Of a stretch of 64,000 bases of DNA, positions 43,496 to 51,792 are shown in pieces (the first letter of the stretch is position 1; each line of letters begins with the position of its first letter). Source of the DNA: Bog-793 sp963803025 (lineage in GTDB: Bacteria; Actinomycetota; Acidimicrobiia; Acidimicrobiales; Bog-793); NCBI GenBank assembly GCA_963803025.1, contig CAWDKZ010000012.1:62001-126000 (forward strand). Direction: 5' to 3'. A program made the position numbers and the translations under genes. Below the pieces are notes generated by a model that ran no database searches, was not told the origin of the DNA, and was given only the letters and a program-made list of their open reading frames with translations.

Positions 43496-44640
43496 GTGAC
43501 CTGATTCAGAGATGACTCGCGTTTAGTCATCGAACACTCTACGCTTGTCCCATGGCCACGCGTGGACGTCCCCTCACCCCGATCACGGTGTCCGACGAGG
43601 ACCGGGAAGTGCTGCTCCGGCTGTCCAAACGCCCGACCGCGCCGCATGGGATCGCGACGCGTGCCCGCATCGTCTTGCTTTCTTCTGAAGGGCTCCCGAA
43701 CATCGAGGTCGCAAAGCGGGTCGGCGTCGATCAGGAGACGGTGCGCAAGTGGCGGGAGCGCTATCGCAAGGGCGGTGTCGATTCGCTCTCCGACGAGCCG
43801 CGTCCGGGGGTGCCCCGCACCTTCGGCGACGACGCGATCGAAGCGCTCGTCGTGAAGACCCTCACGGAGAAACCGGCGAACGCGACGCACTGGTCGACGA
43901 GAGACATGGCGAAGGCGACCGGCATGAGCCAGCCGACCGTCAGCCGCATCTGGAAGGCGTTCGGGTTGAAGCCGTGGGCGACCGACACCTTCAAACTCTC
44001 CGAGGACCCGTTCTTCATCGAGAAGGTGCGAGACGTCGTCGGTCTCTACCTGAACCCGCCCGAGCACGCGGCGGTGGTCTGTGTGGATGAGAAGACCGGG
44101 ATCCAGGCACTCGACCGCACCCAGCCGACCCTGCCGATGCGACCGGGCCAGGTCGAACGCCACACGCACGACTACGTGCGCAACGGCATAACCGACCTCT
44201 TCGCCGCACTCGACGTCGCGACCGGCCAGGTGATCTCGAGAACGCGTCGCCGGCACCGAGCCGAGGAGTTCAAGGCGTTCTTGGACGAGATCGACCGCAA
44301 CGTCCCGGCAGATCTCGAGGTGCATCTCGTGCTCGACAACTCCTCGACGCACAAGACACCGGCCATCCACACCTGGCTTCTTCGTCACCCGCGCTTCCAT
44401 CTGCACTTCACACCGACAAGCTCGAGCTGGCTCAACCTCGTCGAGCGATGGTTCGCCGAGCTCACCCGCAAGCTCCTGCAGCGATCCGCCCATCGCAGCG
44501 TCCAGGCGCTCGAGAAGGACCTGCGAACCTGGGCCGCGATGTGGAACGAGAACCCGAGGCCCTTTGTCTGGCGGAAGACCGCAGACGAGATCCTCGAATC
44601 GCTCGGTCGATATTGCGCAACTATCTCTGAATCAGGTCAC
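43496..44640 (+). mobile_element. IS630-family insertion sequence
   Basis: A 1,145-base element bounded by 18-bp perfect inverted repeats: GTGACCTGATTCAGAGAT at 43496-43513 and its reverse complement at 44623-44640. TA at 43494-43495 and 44641-44642 is the target duplication characteristic of IS630. It carries a single intact transposase gene, so it may still be active. Insertion is between the anti-sigma gene and the MgtA-type ATPase and disrupts no clear gene. Confidence 0.95.
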
Positions 44641-44643
44641 TAG
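43552..44643 (+). CDS. IS630-family transposase
   Basis: A 363-aa DDE transposase that cuts and rejoins the element at TA sites. N-terminal helix-turn-helix region (IEVAKRVGVDQETVRKWRERY), a second winged-helix region (MAKATGMSQPTVSRIWK), then the DDE catalytic core: Asp in VVCVDEKTGIQAL, Asp in LVLDNSSTHKT, Glu in SSSWLNLVERWFAEL. The reading frame is complete. Its stop codon TAG (44641-44643) is built from the TA target duplication plus one host base, so the protein ends exactly at the element's last codon. Confidence 0.95.
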   Translation: MATRGRPLTPITVSDEDREVLLRLSKRPTAPHGIATRARIVLLSSEGLPNIEVAKRVGVDQETVRKWRERYRKGGVDSLSDEPRPGVPRTFGDDAIEALVVKTLTEKPANATHWSTRDMAKATGMSQPTVSRIWKAFGLKPWATDTFKLSEDPFFIEKVRDVVGLYLNPPEHAAVVCVDEKTGIQALDRTQPTLPMRPGQVERHTHDYVRNGITDLFAALDVATGQVISRTRRRHRAEEFKAFLDEIDRNVPADLEVHLVLDNSSTHKTPAIHTWLLRHPRFHLHFTPTSSSWLNLVERWFAELTRKLLQRSAHRSVQALEKDLRTWAAMWNENPRPFVWRKTADEILESLGRYCATISESGH

Positions 44644-47324
44644 TTCTGCGGCACGGGGGCCGGCGCGGGATCTCGTCGCGTCGACCGCGGGCCCGGGTGC
44701 CTGACGTAGCCGGACGCCCGACGACGGATGCCCCGTTCCAGGCGCTCGACCTGGGTGAAGGCGGGTCGCGGACTCCGGGCGTGCGGGAGGTGGTAGAAGC
44801 GCGTCTTCGCCAGCTCGACGAGCACCAGGTAGACGACGACCATGGCGAACAGCCACAAGAAGAAGGTCGCCGGCAGCGGCTTGAAGCCCAACAACCTGGC
44901 GAGCCCGGTGAAGGGCAGGATCGCGCCGATGAGTGCCGCGCCGGTCGGAACCAAGAGCATGGCGAGGCTGGGCCGGCTCTTGAAGAACGGGATCCTGCGG
45001 GTGCGGATCACGTAGATGACGAGCGTCTGGGTGGCGATCGACTCGACGAACCAACCAGACCGGAACTCGACATGGCCGGCGTGGAGCAACCAGAGCATCA
45101 CCCCGAAGGTGACGAAGTCGAAGATCGAGCTGACGGGGCCGAACACAGACATGAAGCGCCGGATGAACTTCATGTCCCACGCTGCCGGGCGGGCGAGCGC
45201 CTCCGGGTCGACGCGGTCGGTCGGGATCACGAGCTGTCCCGCGTTGTAAAGGAGGTTGTTGAGGAGTATCTGCGAGGGCAGCATCGGCAGGAACGACAAA
45301 AAGATTGACGCGCCCGCCGCGCTGAACATGTTGCCGAAGTTCGAGGACGTCGCCATGAGCACGTACTTCATGGTGTTCGCGAAGATGCGGCGGCCTTCCA
45401 TCACGCCCTCCGCCAGCACGCCGAGGTCCTTGTCGAGGAGCACGACGTCGGCGGCTTCCTTTGCCACGTCGGTCCCCGAGTCCACCGAGATGCCGACGTC
45501 GGCGTGGTGCAACGCCACGGCGTCGTTCACCCCGTCGCCGAGGAACGCCACGTCCTTGCCGGTGCGGCGCGCCGCCTTGATGATGCGCGACTTCTCGTCG
45601 GGACCAATCCGGGCGAACACCGTCGTCGTCCGGATCGCCGCCTCGAGCTGGGAGTCGTCGAGAGCTGCGACCTCCGCGCCACTGAGTACCCCCGTGCAGG
45701 CGAGACCGATCTCCGAGCAGACCTTGGCGGCGACCAGTCCGTTGTCGCCGGTGATGACCTTCACCTCCACGCCCAGCCGTTCGAGCTGGGCGATGGAGCT
45801 CCCGGCGTCGGCCTTCGGGCGGTCGGCGAAGGTCAAGAAACCCTCGAACGTCAGCCCCTGCTCGTCCGCGACGCCCGGCGGTTGCGCGGAATCGGCCGGG
45901 CGCGAAGCGACGGCGACCACCCGGGCCCCTTCGTTGAACAGCGCCTCGAGGGTTCGGCGAGCCGCGTCCGGGACCTTCGCGCACCGATCCAGCACGACCT
46001 CGGGCGCGCCCTTCGTGACGAGGAGCGCCTTGCCGCCCGGGTCCTCCGCCAGAACGGAGGCGAGCTGGCGCTCGTGGTCGAACGGAAGCACGCCGATTCT
46101 GCGGAAGGTAGCCGCCGCGATGGCGACCGGCCCGCTCGCCGCCGCCCCCGGAGCCGACCACAGGGCTTGGTCCAGCGCATTTCCGCCGACGGGCCCGTCG
46201 GCCGTGACGGCCGCCTCGTTGCACACGAGCCCGAGAAGCAGCGGACGCTCGCCCGCCTGCCCGTCGGCGACGAGGGCCCGCTCAAAGGTGATCACCCCCT
46301 CGGTCAGGGTGCCGGTCTTGTCGGTGAAGAGGATCTCGATGTTGCCGAGGTCCTCGATGGCGACGAGCCGCTTCACCAGCACCTTCTTCGCCGTCAGGGC
46401 CTTGGAGCCGGCGGCGAGGCTGACCGTCACGATGGCCGGCATCATCTCCGGCGCAATGCCGACGGCGATGGCGAGTGAGAAGAGCAGTGCGTCGATCAGG
46501 GGTCGGGCAAGCGCCACGTTGATGACGAAGATGAAGCCGGTCAACACGGCCGCCACGATGAACAGGAAACGTGAGAAGCGCGACAGGCCGACCTCGAAAG
46601 CCGTCTGTGCGTGCTTCTCGGCGAGCCCCGCGGCAATCTGCCCGAAGGAGGTGCGATTCCCGGTCTGGACGACCACGCCCATGCCCGATCCCTGATGCAC
46701 GATCGTTCCCATGAAGGCGCAACCCGGCTGATCCTGTGCCTCGTGACCAGTGACGGCCGAAATCGACTTGGCCACCGGCATCGATTCGCCGGTCAGCACA
46801 CCTTCGTCGCATTCGAGCTCATCAACCTCGAGGAGGCGGAGGTCGGCCGGCACGAGTCCACCGATTCGGAGCGACACGACATCGCCGGGCACGAGGTCGG
46901 TCACGGGCACCCGGCTCGTCTTGCCGTCACGGCGGACCTCTGCTTCCTGGCGGATCTTGGCGCGCAGCGCAGCCATCGCCATCTCCGCGCGGTACTCGTT
47001 GAGGAAGCCCAGGCCGACGCTCAACGCGACGATCACCGCAATGATCACCGCATTCGTGCCGCCGCCGGTCAATCCCGAGACCAGCGCCGCGCCGAGGAGG
47101 AGGAGGAGGATCGGATTCCGGATCTGACGGACAAGGACAGCGGTCGGACGCACGCGATGCGTGCCGATTGCGTTCGCCCCAAACTGCCGCAAGCGATCAG
47201 CTGCGTCGTCGGACGAGAGCCCCTGCGGGCCACTCCCGAGACGCGAGAGCACTTCGTCGGGGGCGAGTGCGGCGGCGTCGACGAGTTGCAAGCCCGCGCT
47301 CGGGTCGCGCGTCACCACGGCCAT
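44640..47324 (-). CDS. mgtA: magnesium-translocating P-type ATPase
   Basis: An 894-aa P3B-type ATPase that imports magnesium. Phosphorylation motif LFTDKTGTLTEG (Asp about 340), actuator motif VLTGESMPVAKS, hinge GDGVNDAVALHHADVGIS, and the family motif GIAPEMMPAIVTVSLAAGSKALTAKKVLVKR in helix 4. Ten membrane helices are expected. Length equals MgtA (about 900 aa). ATG 47324 is chosen; TTG 47357 would add 11 residues. Its stop TAG uses the last base of the insertion sequence plus the TA duplication; rejoining the flanks (C before TA) also gives TAG, so the protein was not altered. Confidence 0.9.
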   Translation of the reverse strand: MAVVTRDPSAGLQLVDAAALAPDEVLSRLGSGPQGLSSDDAADRLRQFGANAIGTHRVRPTAVLVRQIRNPILLLLLGAALVSGLTGGGTNAVIIAVIVALSVGLGFLNEYRAEMAMAALRAKIRQEAEVRRDGKTSRVPVTDLVPGDVVSLRIGGLVPADLRLLEVDELECDEGVLTGESMPVAKSISAVTGHEAQDQPGCAFMGTIVHQGSGMGVVVQTGNRTSFGQIAAGLAEKHAQTAFEVGLSRFSRFLFIVAAVLTGFIFVINVALARPLIDALLFSLAIAVGIAPEMMPAIVTVSLAAGSKALTAKKVLVKRLVAIEDLGNIEILFTDKTGTLTEGVITFERALVADGQAGERPLLLGLVCNEAAVTADGPVGGNALDQALWSAPGAAASGPVAIAAATFRRIGVLPFDHERQLASVLAEDPGGKALLVTKGAPEVVLDRCAKVPDAARRTLEALFNEGARVVAVASRPADSAQPPGVADEQGLTFEGFLTFADRPKADAGSSIAQLERLGVEVKVITGDNGLVAAKVCSEIGLACTGVLSGAEVAALDDSQLEAAIRTTTVFARIGPDEKSRIIKAARRTGKDVAFLGDGVNDAVALHHADVGISVDSGTDVAKEAADVVLLDKDLGVLAEGVMEGRRIFANTMKYVLMATSSNFGNMFSAAGASIFLSFLPMLPSQILLNNLLYNAGQLVIPTDRVDPEALARPAAWDMKFIRRFMSVFGPVSSIFDFVTFGVMLWLLHAGHVEFRSGWFVESIATQTLVIYVIRTRRIPFFKSRPSLAMLLVPTGAALIGAILPFTGLARLLGFKPLPATFFLWLFAMVVVYLVLVELAKTRFYHLPHARSPRPAFTQVERLERGIRRRASGYVRHPGPRSTRRDPAPAPVPQN

Positions 47325-47420
47325 GGCGGCAGTCTTGCCGTTAGACGGCGACCGCAAAAGGCCTATCCCTCGGATCGAGCCGTGACGCGCGATTTCCGAC
47401 CGGCGGAGCCACCGAGACCG

Positions 47421-48134
47421 CTAACACCCGAACGGGCGCGTCTCGATGGATTCCTCGACCGCACCGCCGCCGGCGTCTCGTCGCACGCGCCAGGCCCGGG
47501 CACCGCCGGCCTCGCTAAGGACCTCTGCGAGGTCGCTGTCGACGAAGTGAGCGGTGACGCCGTTTTCGCAGGCAAGTCCCGCTGGGAGAGCGCCACTCGC
47601 GATCACCTCGTGGAACCGTGCCCGACGGGGCACCTCGTCGTAGTGGGGGCAGTAGCTGCCGGCCAGGATACCGAGACCGTCCAGGAGCGCGGCGAGCGCG
47701 GGCCCGAACGAGTCGGTCAACCCGCCTTCGAACCAGCAGATGGCCCCGGCGCTCCACCCGCCGAGGACCACCCCGTTCTCCCAGGCGCGGCGAAGGAGAC
47801 CGTCGATGCCGTGCACCCGCCAGATGGCCAGCATGTTCGCGGTACTCCCCCCGCCGACGAAGATGGCATCCGAACTCAGCAGCAGCTCCGCGGGATCCTC
47901 CACGTTCGGCATGGGGAACAGACGGAGGTCGGACACCGCGACGGCGGAGCCCGCGAGGAGCCGTTGCACCCTTGCGATGAAGGTCAGATCGGTTTCATCG
48001 GCGGTGGGCACGAAGCACAACCTCGGTCGCTCGACCCCGGTCTGGTCCAGCATCGCCGTGACCACCGACGGGATTCCCTCCCGCGAGAGCGATCCACCGC
48101 TCGCGAACACGTGACGTCGACCATCGGATGCCAT
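47421..48134 (-). CDS. peptidase E / S51-family dipeptidase
   Basis: A 237-aa cytosolic serine peptidase of the S51 family, which cleaves aspartyl dipeptides; cyanophycinases belong to the same family. The nucleophile Ser is in LGGWSAGAICWFEGG (about residue 120), preceded by the DAIFVGGGSTANMLAIW loop, and the HYDEVPRR segment supplies the His. GSYCPHYDE is conserved in the actinobacterial members. ATG 48134 gives a normal N-terminus (RRHVFASGGS). It is a single gene, divergent from the zinc-ribbon gene. Confidence 0.85.
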   Translation of the reverse strand: MASDGRRHVFASGGSLSREGIPSVVTAMLDQTGVERPRLCFVPTADETDLTFIARVQRLLAGSAVAVSDLRLFPMPNVEDPAELLLSSDAIFVGGGSTANMLAIWRVHGIDGLLRRAWENGVVLGGWSAGAICWFEGGLTDSFGPALAALLDGLGILAGSYCPHYDEVPRRARFHEVIASGALPAGLACENGVTAHFVDSDLAEVLSEAGGARAWRVRRDAGGGAVEESIETRPFGC

Positions 48135-48327
48135 CGACCCGAAAGCTACCCGACGGACTCCGAGACGGGAATCGCTCGACACCCCGGGTTTCGCCCACGG
48201 GGGTGCCGCGCGACGAATCGGAGTCGGGCGCACCGCAGGGTTCGTCCTCGATGTCGCGGCCGCGCGACGGCGCCCCGGTCGGTACGGTTGGGCTGCCGGG
48301 CACGTGAGCCGCGGGAGGCGAGGCGCG

Positions 48328-48570
48328 GTGACCATCATCGGGTTCCGCCGGCGCAGCAGGAAGCTCGGCGTCGTCGCGTCACCGTGTGGGAACTGCGTCT
48401 CCGGGCAGCTCGCCCTTCACAAGGTGGCGAGGTGGTTCACGCTCTTCGCCATCCCGTTGTTTCCGGTGCACTTCCGGTACGTCACGGTCTGTCCGAATTG
48501 CAAGGCCCGACGGGACGTGCCGAGGGACGAACTGGACCACGTGAGGAGCCTCCTGCCGAGGATCGACTGA
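48328..48570 (+). CDS. small zinc-ribbon protein
   Basis: An 80-aa protein with two CxxC pairs, CGNC near residue 19 and CPNC near residue 56, forming a zinc-ribbon of the type found in many actinobacterial proteins (zinc_ribbon_15-like). Between them is a hydrophobic stretch WFTLFAIPLFPVHF. GTG 48328 is preferred since GGGAGG lies upstream and it begins ITIIGFRRR-like; GTG 48304 is the alternative. Its 3' end overlaps the convergent serine-hydrolase frame by 154 bases. Function unknown. Confidence 0.7.
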   Translation: MTIIGFRRRSRKLGVVASPCGNCVSGQLALHKVARWFTLFAIPLFPVHFRYVTVCPNCKARRDVPRDELDHVRSLLPRID

Positions 48571-49709
48571 CCGCACCCGAACGACCTTCGTCTCACGGGC
48601 GCGCGAGGTCGGATGAACGTCGAGTACGCCGCCTCCTGCAGATCCCGATGGACCGGCGAAGGCTCCGGGCTCTCGAACATCCTCTGCGTCAGGACGACGA
48701 CCGTGAGGTCGCGCCCGGGGTCGACGAGCCACGACGTCCCGAAGCCACCGTCCCAGCCGTAGGCGCCGGCGCGCGCGCCCGCGTTGATCACCGACAGGCA
48801 GTACCCCCAGCTGCGGTCGTCAAAGGAGCGCGCGCTCAACCCTCCGTGGGCCTTCTGCGCCCCCGCCAACTGGTCCCGGGTCATCTCCGCGACGGCTTCT
48901 CTCGCGAGAATCGGGCCGCCGCCACGCAGCAGCACGCGCGCGAACGCCCAGAGGTCGTCCGCCGAGGACACGAGCCCCGCCGACCCGTCACCGAAGGCCG
49001 GCGGATGGCTCCAGGTCCCGCTTGGTTCGTCCCAGACGACGAGGCCGTCGGGACTCGGGCGGTACGCGGTCGCGAGCCGATCGGTGTCCGAGGTCCAGAA
49101 CGCCGTGTCGCGCATGCCCAGTGGTTCGAAGATCCTCGACCTGAGAACGTCGGCGAACGGCTCGCCCGCGGCGCGCGCGACGAGGACGCCGAGCACCGAT
49201 GCCCCGGTGCTGTAGAGCCAGCGCTCGCCCGGCTGGGCGAGCAGAGGCAACGATCCGAGCCCGGCCATCCACGTGTCCGGGTCGGGCTGTTCGTCCGGGT
49301 TCGGCGGTCCGACCGTGCTGAGGTGCAAGTCATTCGCGGCCAGCACCACCGGCCACGGTTCGGACGCGGCGAACATCTCCCGCGTCGCGCCAAAACCGAA
49401 GGTGAAGTTCAGAAGTTCGCGCACGATGATCGGGCGGTCCGCCGGCACCGTCTCGTCGAGCGGTCCGTCCATCCGCCGCAGCACCCGCCGCTCGGCGAGC
49501 TCGGGAAGGAGCCGATCGACCGGCTCGTCGAGTCGTAGACGGCCCTCACGAACGAGGGCGAGCGCCGCGACGGCGGTCATCGGCTTCGTCATCGACGAGA
49601 TCCGGAAGAGCGAGTCCCAACGCACCGGCGGTCCGCCGACCGACAGCGAGCCGAGCGCCTCAACATGTGCCTCCCCGCCACGGGCGACGAGCGCCACGAG
49701 ACCCGGCAC
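48417..49709 (-). CDS. class C beta-lactamase-related serine hydrolase, damaged ends
   Basis: A 430-aa frame with the EstB/class C fold. SxxK motif in RISSMTKPMTAVAALALV (Ser about 38), the YxN-like motif in WLYSTGASVLG, and the C-terminal GAYGWDGGFGTSWLVDPGRDLTVVVLTQR (HxG-like) end the known domain near residue 360. The last about 60 residues lie antisense to the zinc-ribbon gene and look non-native, so the original stop may be lost. The N-terminus begins exactly at VPGLVALVARG, where homologues have 20-40 more residues. It may be a decaying esterase/peptidase. No signal peptide. Confidence 0.65.
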   Translation of the reverse strand: MPGLVALVARGGEAHVEALGSLSVGGPPVRWDSLFRISSMTKPMTAVAALALVREGRLRLDEPVDRLLPELAERRVLRRMDGPLDETVPADRPIIVRELLNFTFGFGATREMFAASEPWPVVLAANDLHLSTVGPPNPDEQPDPDTWMAGLGSLPLLAQPGERWLYSTGASVLGVLVARAAGEPFADVLRSRIFEPLGMRDTAFWTSDTDRLATAYRPSPDGLVVWDEPSGTWSHPPAFGDGSAGLVSSADDLWAFARVLLRGGGPILAREAVAEMTRDQLAGAQKAHGGLSARSFDDRSWGYCLSVINAGARAGAYGWDGGFGTSWLVDPGRDLTVVVLTQRMFESPEPSPVHRDLQEAAYSTFIRPRAPVRRRSFGCGQSILGRRLLTWSSSSLGTSRRALQFGQTVTYRKCTGNNGMAKSVNHLATL

Positions 49710-49975
49710 CTGTTCGTCGCCGACCCCGCAGTGGAGAGGGAGGAGGGTTGTCTCTCAGATCACCGGCGATCTCGCCAGATCGTCGCCCAGCACGTCAGCG
49801 ACGAAAGCCCGCACTACTGGGGCGCAGCCCCAGCCCCCGTCCCGCAATCCGAAGGAAACCCCCATGCCGTTTGCAGGTGCTGTGATACAGGGAGCGCACC
49901 CGACACCGCTGTCTTACGATTAGGACGCGGCCATCACAACAAGCCGGTTCGAATCCTCGCGGCGAAACCCCTCGT

Positions 49976-50407
49976 TTACGACGATGGAACCTTCGGAGGT
50001 AGTTGCACTGGAACCACCTCCATCACGATGTTGCCGACAGACTCGTTGGCCGCCAGTACCTCCCACTCATAGCGGGCAGGAGTGTCGAACGTCAGCATCT
50101 GAAACGCAAAAACCATCGGAATCTGTGCCGGAGCTCCCAGCTTTGTGCGAGGCGGATGACCGACACTCAGCATCCCTTGCACGCGCGGGCCCACTGGCTC
50201 GCCGTCTTTCAGCAACACCACTTCGACGGTGTGATTCTGCAACGCCTCGCCGTAATCGACTTCCAATACCAACACAACCGCCATCTTTGGGTGTGTCGCC
50301 GGAAACGTCTGAGAAAGGACACGCGTCCACGCGCCCCCGTGGATGTACAACTTGCCGTTGCTCGCAACGAACGCATCATCTGCCAGCATCGCAGTGGTCA
50401 GTTTCAT
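49976..50407 (-). CDS. DUF6941-like hypothetical protein
   Basis: A 143-aa protein starting MKLTTAMLADDAFVASNGKLYIHGGAW, the pattern of small DUF6941-type proteins whose function is not known. The body has alternating beta-strand-like runs (MAVVLVLEVDYGE, HTVEVVLLKDG, MVFAFQMLTFD), suggesting a beta-sandwich. It diverges from the toxin gene with only 17 bases between the two start codons, and the palindrome there covers its ATG. No Shine-Dalgarno sequence precedes it, so translation is probably leaderless. Low-GC codon use points to transfer. Confidence 0.65.
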   Translation of the reverse strand: MKLTTAMLADDAFVASNGKLYIHGGAWTRVLSQTFPATHPKMAVVLVLEVDYGEALQNHTVEVVLLKDGEPVGPRVQGMLSVGHPPRTKLGAPAQIPMVFAFQMLTFDTPARYEWEVLAANESVGNIVMEVVPVQLPPKVPSS

Positions 50408-50427
50408 GTGCTACAGTGTAGCACATG
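50405..50427. promoter_or_regulatory. perfect palindrome covering both divergent start codons
   Basis: Two 10-bp arms, CATGTGCTAC (50405-50414) and GTAGCACATG (50418-50427), separated by AGT. The outer CAT and ATG are the start codons of the minus- and plus-strand genes. A ribbon-helix-helix antitoxin dimer (encoded at 50751) is a natural ligand, so this is probably the autoregulatory operator (inference). Confidence 0.7.
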
Positions 50428-50745
50428 CGGCGAACGAGGTTTGACTACAACCTCCTCGACGACAAGCATCCCTTTGAGCTCGATGAAGAAAACCGCCCCC
50501 ATCTGGTCAAGCACGAAACATTTAGCGAAGACGACCTGTGGGACGTATGGACAAGCGATCCGGTGTTCCTCCCTGCGGCCGCTGACGGGGATGCGGATTG
50601 GCTCATGGTGGCCGAGGTGGCTGGAAACGTACTCGTAGTCCCTCTAGCGCCACCCGATAGCGGAGACGTAACGAAGGCACGGCCGATTGGCATCGATTTG
50701 CTTAAGAACCCCGTTACCCTGGACCAATACTTCCAACTAAGGTGA
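50425..50745 (+). CDS. BrnT-like toxin
   Basis: A 106-aa protein resembling the BrnT toxin family, which fold like RelE RNases and slow translation by cutting RNA. The pattern FELDEENRPHLVKHETFSEDDLWDVWTSDPVFL matches the BrnT N-terminal helix-strand region and the end has TKARPIG where BrnT has ARPA-like residues. Identity of catalytic residues cannot be confirmed by eye. The ATG lies at the edge of the palindrome with no ribosome site in front, so it is likely leaderless or translated weakly. It overlaps or adjoins the antitoxin gene. Confidence 0.6.
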   Translation: MRRTRFDYNLLDDKHPFELDEENRPHLVKHETFSEDDLWDVWTSDPVFLPAAADGDADWLMVAEVAGNVLVVPLAPPDSGDVTKARPIGIDLLKNPVTLDQYFQLR

Positions 50746-50750
50746 TCTCC

Positions 50751-51116
50751 ATGAGCGCAAGAAAACAAACTGACGAAGAGGCTGCTGAGTTCTACTCGCG
50801 GCCGGAGAATCAAGCCGCCGAACCGGGCGGTGGGAAACGCGCACGACCGAACCTCACTGAGCACGTGCCGATCCGATTTCGACCTGAAATGCTCGAACAG
50901 GTCCGCACGTGTGCGGACTACGACGGGGTCACTGTCAGCACTTGGATTCGGAACGCGGTGGCACGGGCCGCTGCGATTCGTCTCGCGCAGATTGCCCCAA
51001 GCGAGACAGCCCCGCAAGAAAACATTCTGAGTCTCCGATGGAAGGCGGACAAGTCTCCAGTTCTGTTCACTGCTGGCGACGCCAAAGAGGACGAGCGCGA
51101 GGAGGCTTTCGCTTAG
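50751..51116 (+). CDS. ribbon-helix-helix (BrnA-like) antitoxin
   Basis: A 121-aa DNA-binding antitoxin. After a charged N-terminus comes the RHH segment EHVPIRFRPEMLEQVRTCADYDGVTVSTWIRNAVARA (residues about 38-72). BrnA-type antitoxins bind the toxin through their flexible N-terminus and the operator with the RHH dimer. ATG 50751 follows AAGGTGAT; an in-frame GTG at 50742 overlaps the toxin stop. The extra C-terminal tail (about 40 aa, acidic) is longer than usual. Confidence 0.65.
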   Translation: MSARKQTDEEAAEFYSRPENQAAEPGGGKRARPNLTEHVPIRFRPEMLEQVRTCADYDGVTVSTWIRNAVARAAAIRLAQIAPSETAPQENILSLRWKADKSPVLFTAGDAKEDEREEAFA

Positions 51117-51381
51117 TACTCCTCCAAGCGGAGCGAGGATTTTGCACGATGCTGTTGTGGGCTGCCTATCTAACTCATTGAATCTCCGATAGGTCAGAGG
51201 CGACCTCGCACCATTGCTTCAGCCTCCAGTCGCAGATCCGTGAGGTCGGTTCTCCGACGCCAACCCCCCACACCCAGGTACTGGCGACATTAAGAACTTG
51301 TCGCTGACGTGCGCGACCGCCGCGTCCCGGAACGGCGCGAGCGACCGGGCCGCCAGAGATTACGACACCGACAGACACTCC

Positions 51382-51792
51382 TCAGGAGGAACGCTGCGTG
51401 ACGGCGTACCAGTTGCCCGAGTCGTCCCGGAGGACCGCCTCGATCCCGTAGGGGCGCTCCTCGGGCGGCTGCGTGAACTCGACGCCCCGAGCCACGAGCG
51501 CCCGGTGGTCCGCCCGACAGTCCGTCGTGGCCATTACCCCCGGACTGAGCGCCCCCTTCGCGACGAGGGCGCGGACCTGTTCCGCCGTCTCGTCATCGAG
51601 CATCGAGTGCGCGGGGTCCATAAGCAACAGCTCCTGATCGGTGCCCCCCGACGGACGCACCGCCAACCAGCGCATCCCGTTGTCCATCGTGACGTCGTTC
51701 GTGCATTCGAAACCGAGCCGCTCGGTGTAGAAGCTCCTCGCCGAATCCTGGTCGAGCACCCAGACCGTCACGATGCCGATTCCGGTGATTAT
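51382..51792 (-). CDS. VOC-family (glyoxalase-fold) protein with a non-standard start
   Basis: A VOC-fold protein of about 136 aa, with beta-alpha-beta-beta-beta modules: TVWVLDQDSARSFYTERLGFECTNDV at the N-terminus and EAVLRDDSGNWYAV at the C-terminus, providing the metal-site His/Glu-type positions. The conserved N-terminus begins IITGIGIVTVWVL, but that codon is ATA (51792-51790) behind a good AAGGGGG ribosome site; the first canonical start is GTG 51771, which trims the first strand. Substrate unknown; similar proteins handle glyoxal-type compounds or bind antibiotics. Confidence 0.65.
   Translation of the reverse strand: MITGIGIVTVWVLDQDSARSFYTERLGFECTNDVTMDNGMRWLAVRPSGGTDQELLLMDPAHSMLDDETAEQVRALVAKGALSPGVMATTDCRADHRALVARGVEFTQPPEERPYGIEAVLRDDSGNWYAVTQRSS

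Larger units (their letters stand above)
49850..51250. other. low-GC accessory island
   Basis: GC content drops visibly to around 50-55% from about 68-70% on both sides. Inside are a DUF6941-like gene, a toxin-antitoxin pair and little else. Its left end carries the T-loop-like motif GGTTCGAATCC at 49946-49956. The composition and the gene content indicate recent acquisition; exact ends are not defined by repeats. Confidence 0.6.

Noticed and set aside
43421..43505. A complete 86-nt tRNA spanning the IS insertion site
   Set aside because: The acceptor arms nearly pair when the element is removed, but the D-arm and anticodon arm cannot be formed and the 5' arm is the mgtA coding end.
46611..49538. 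Very long plus-strand frame antisense to mgtA and the serine hydrolase
   Set aside because: Composition is RRxR/Pro-rich and it crosses several well-supported genes; a coding shadow.
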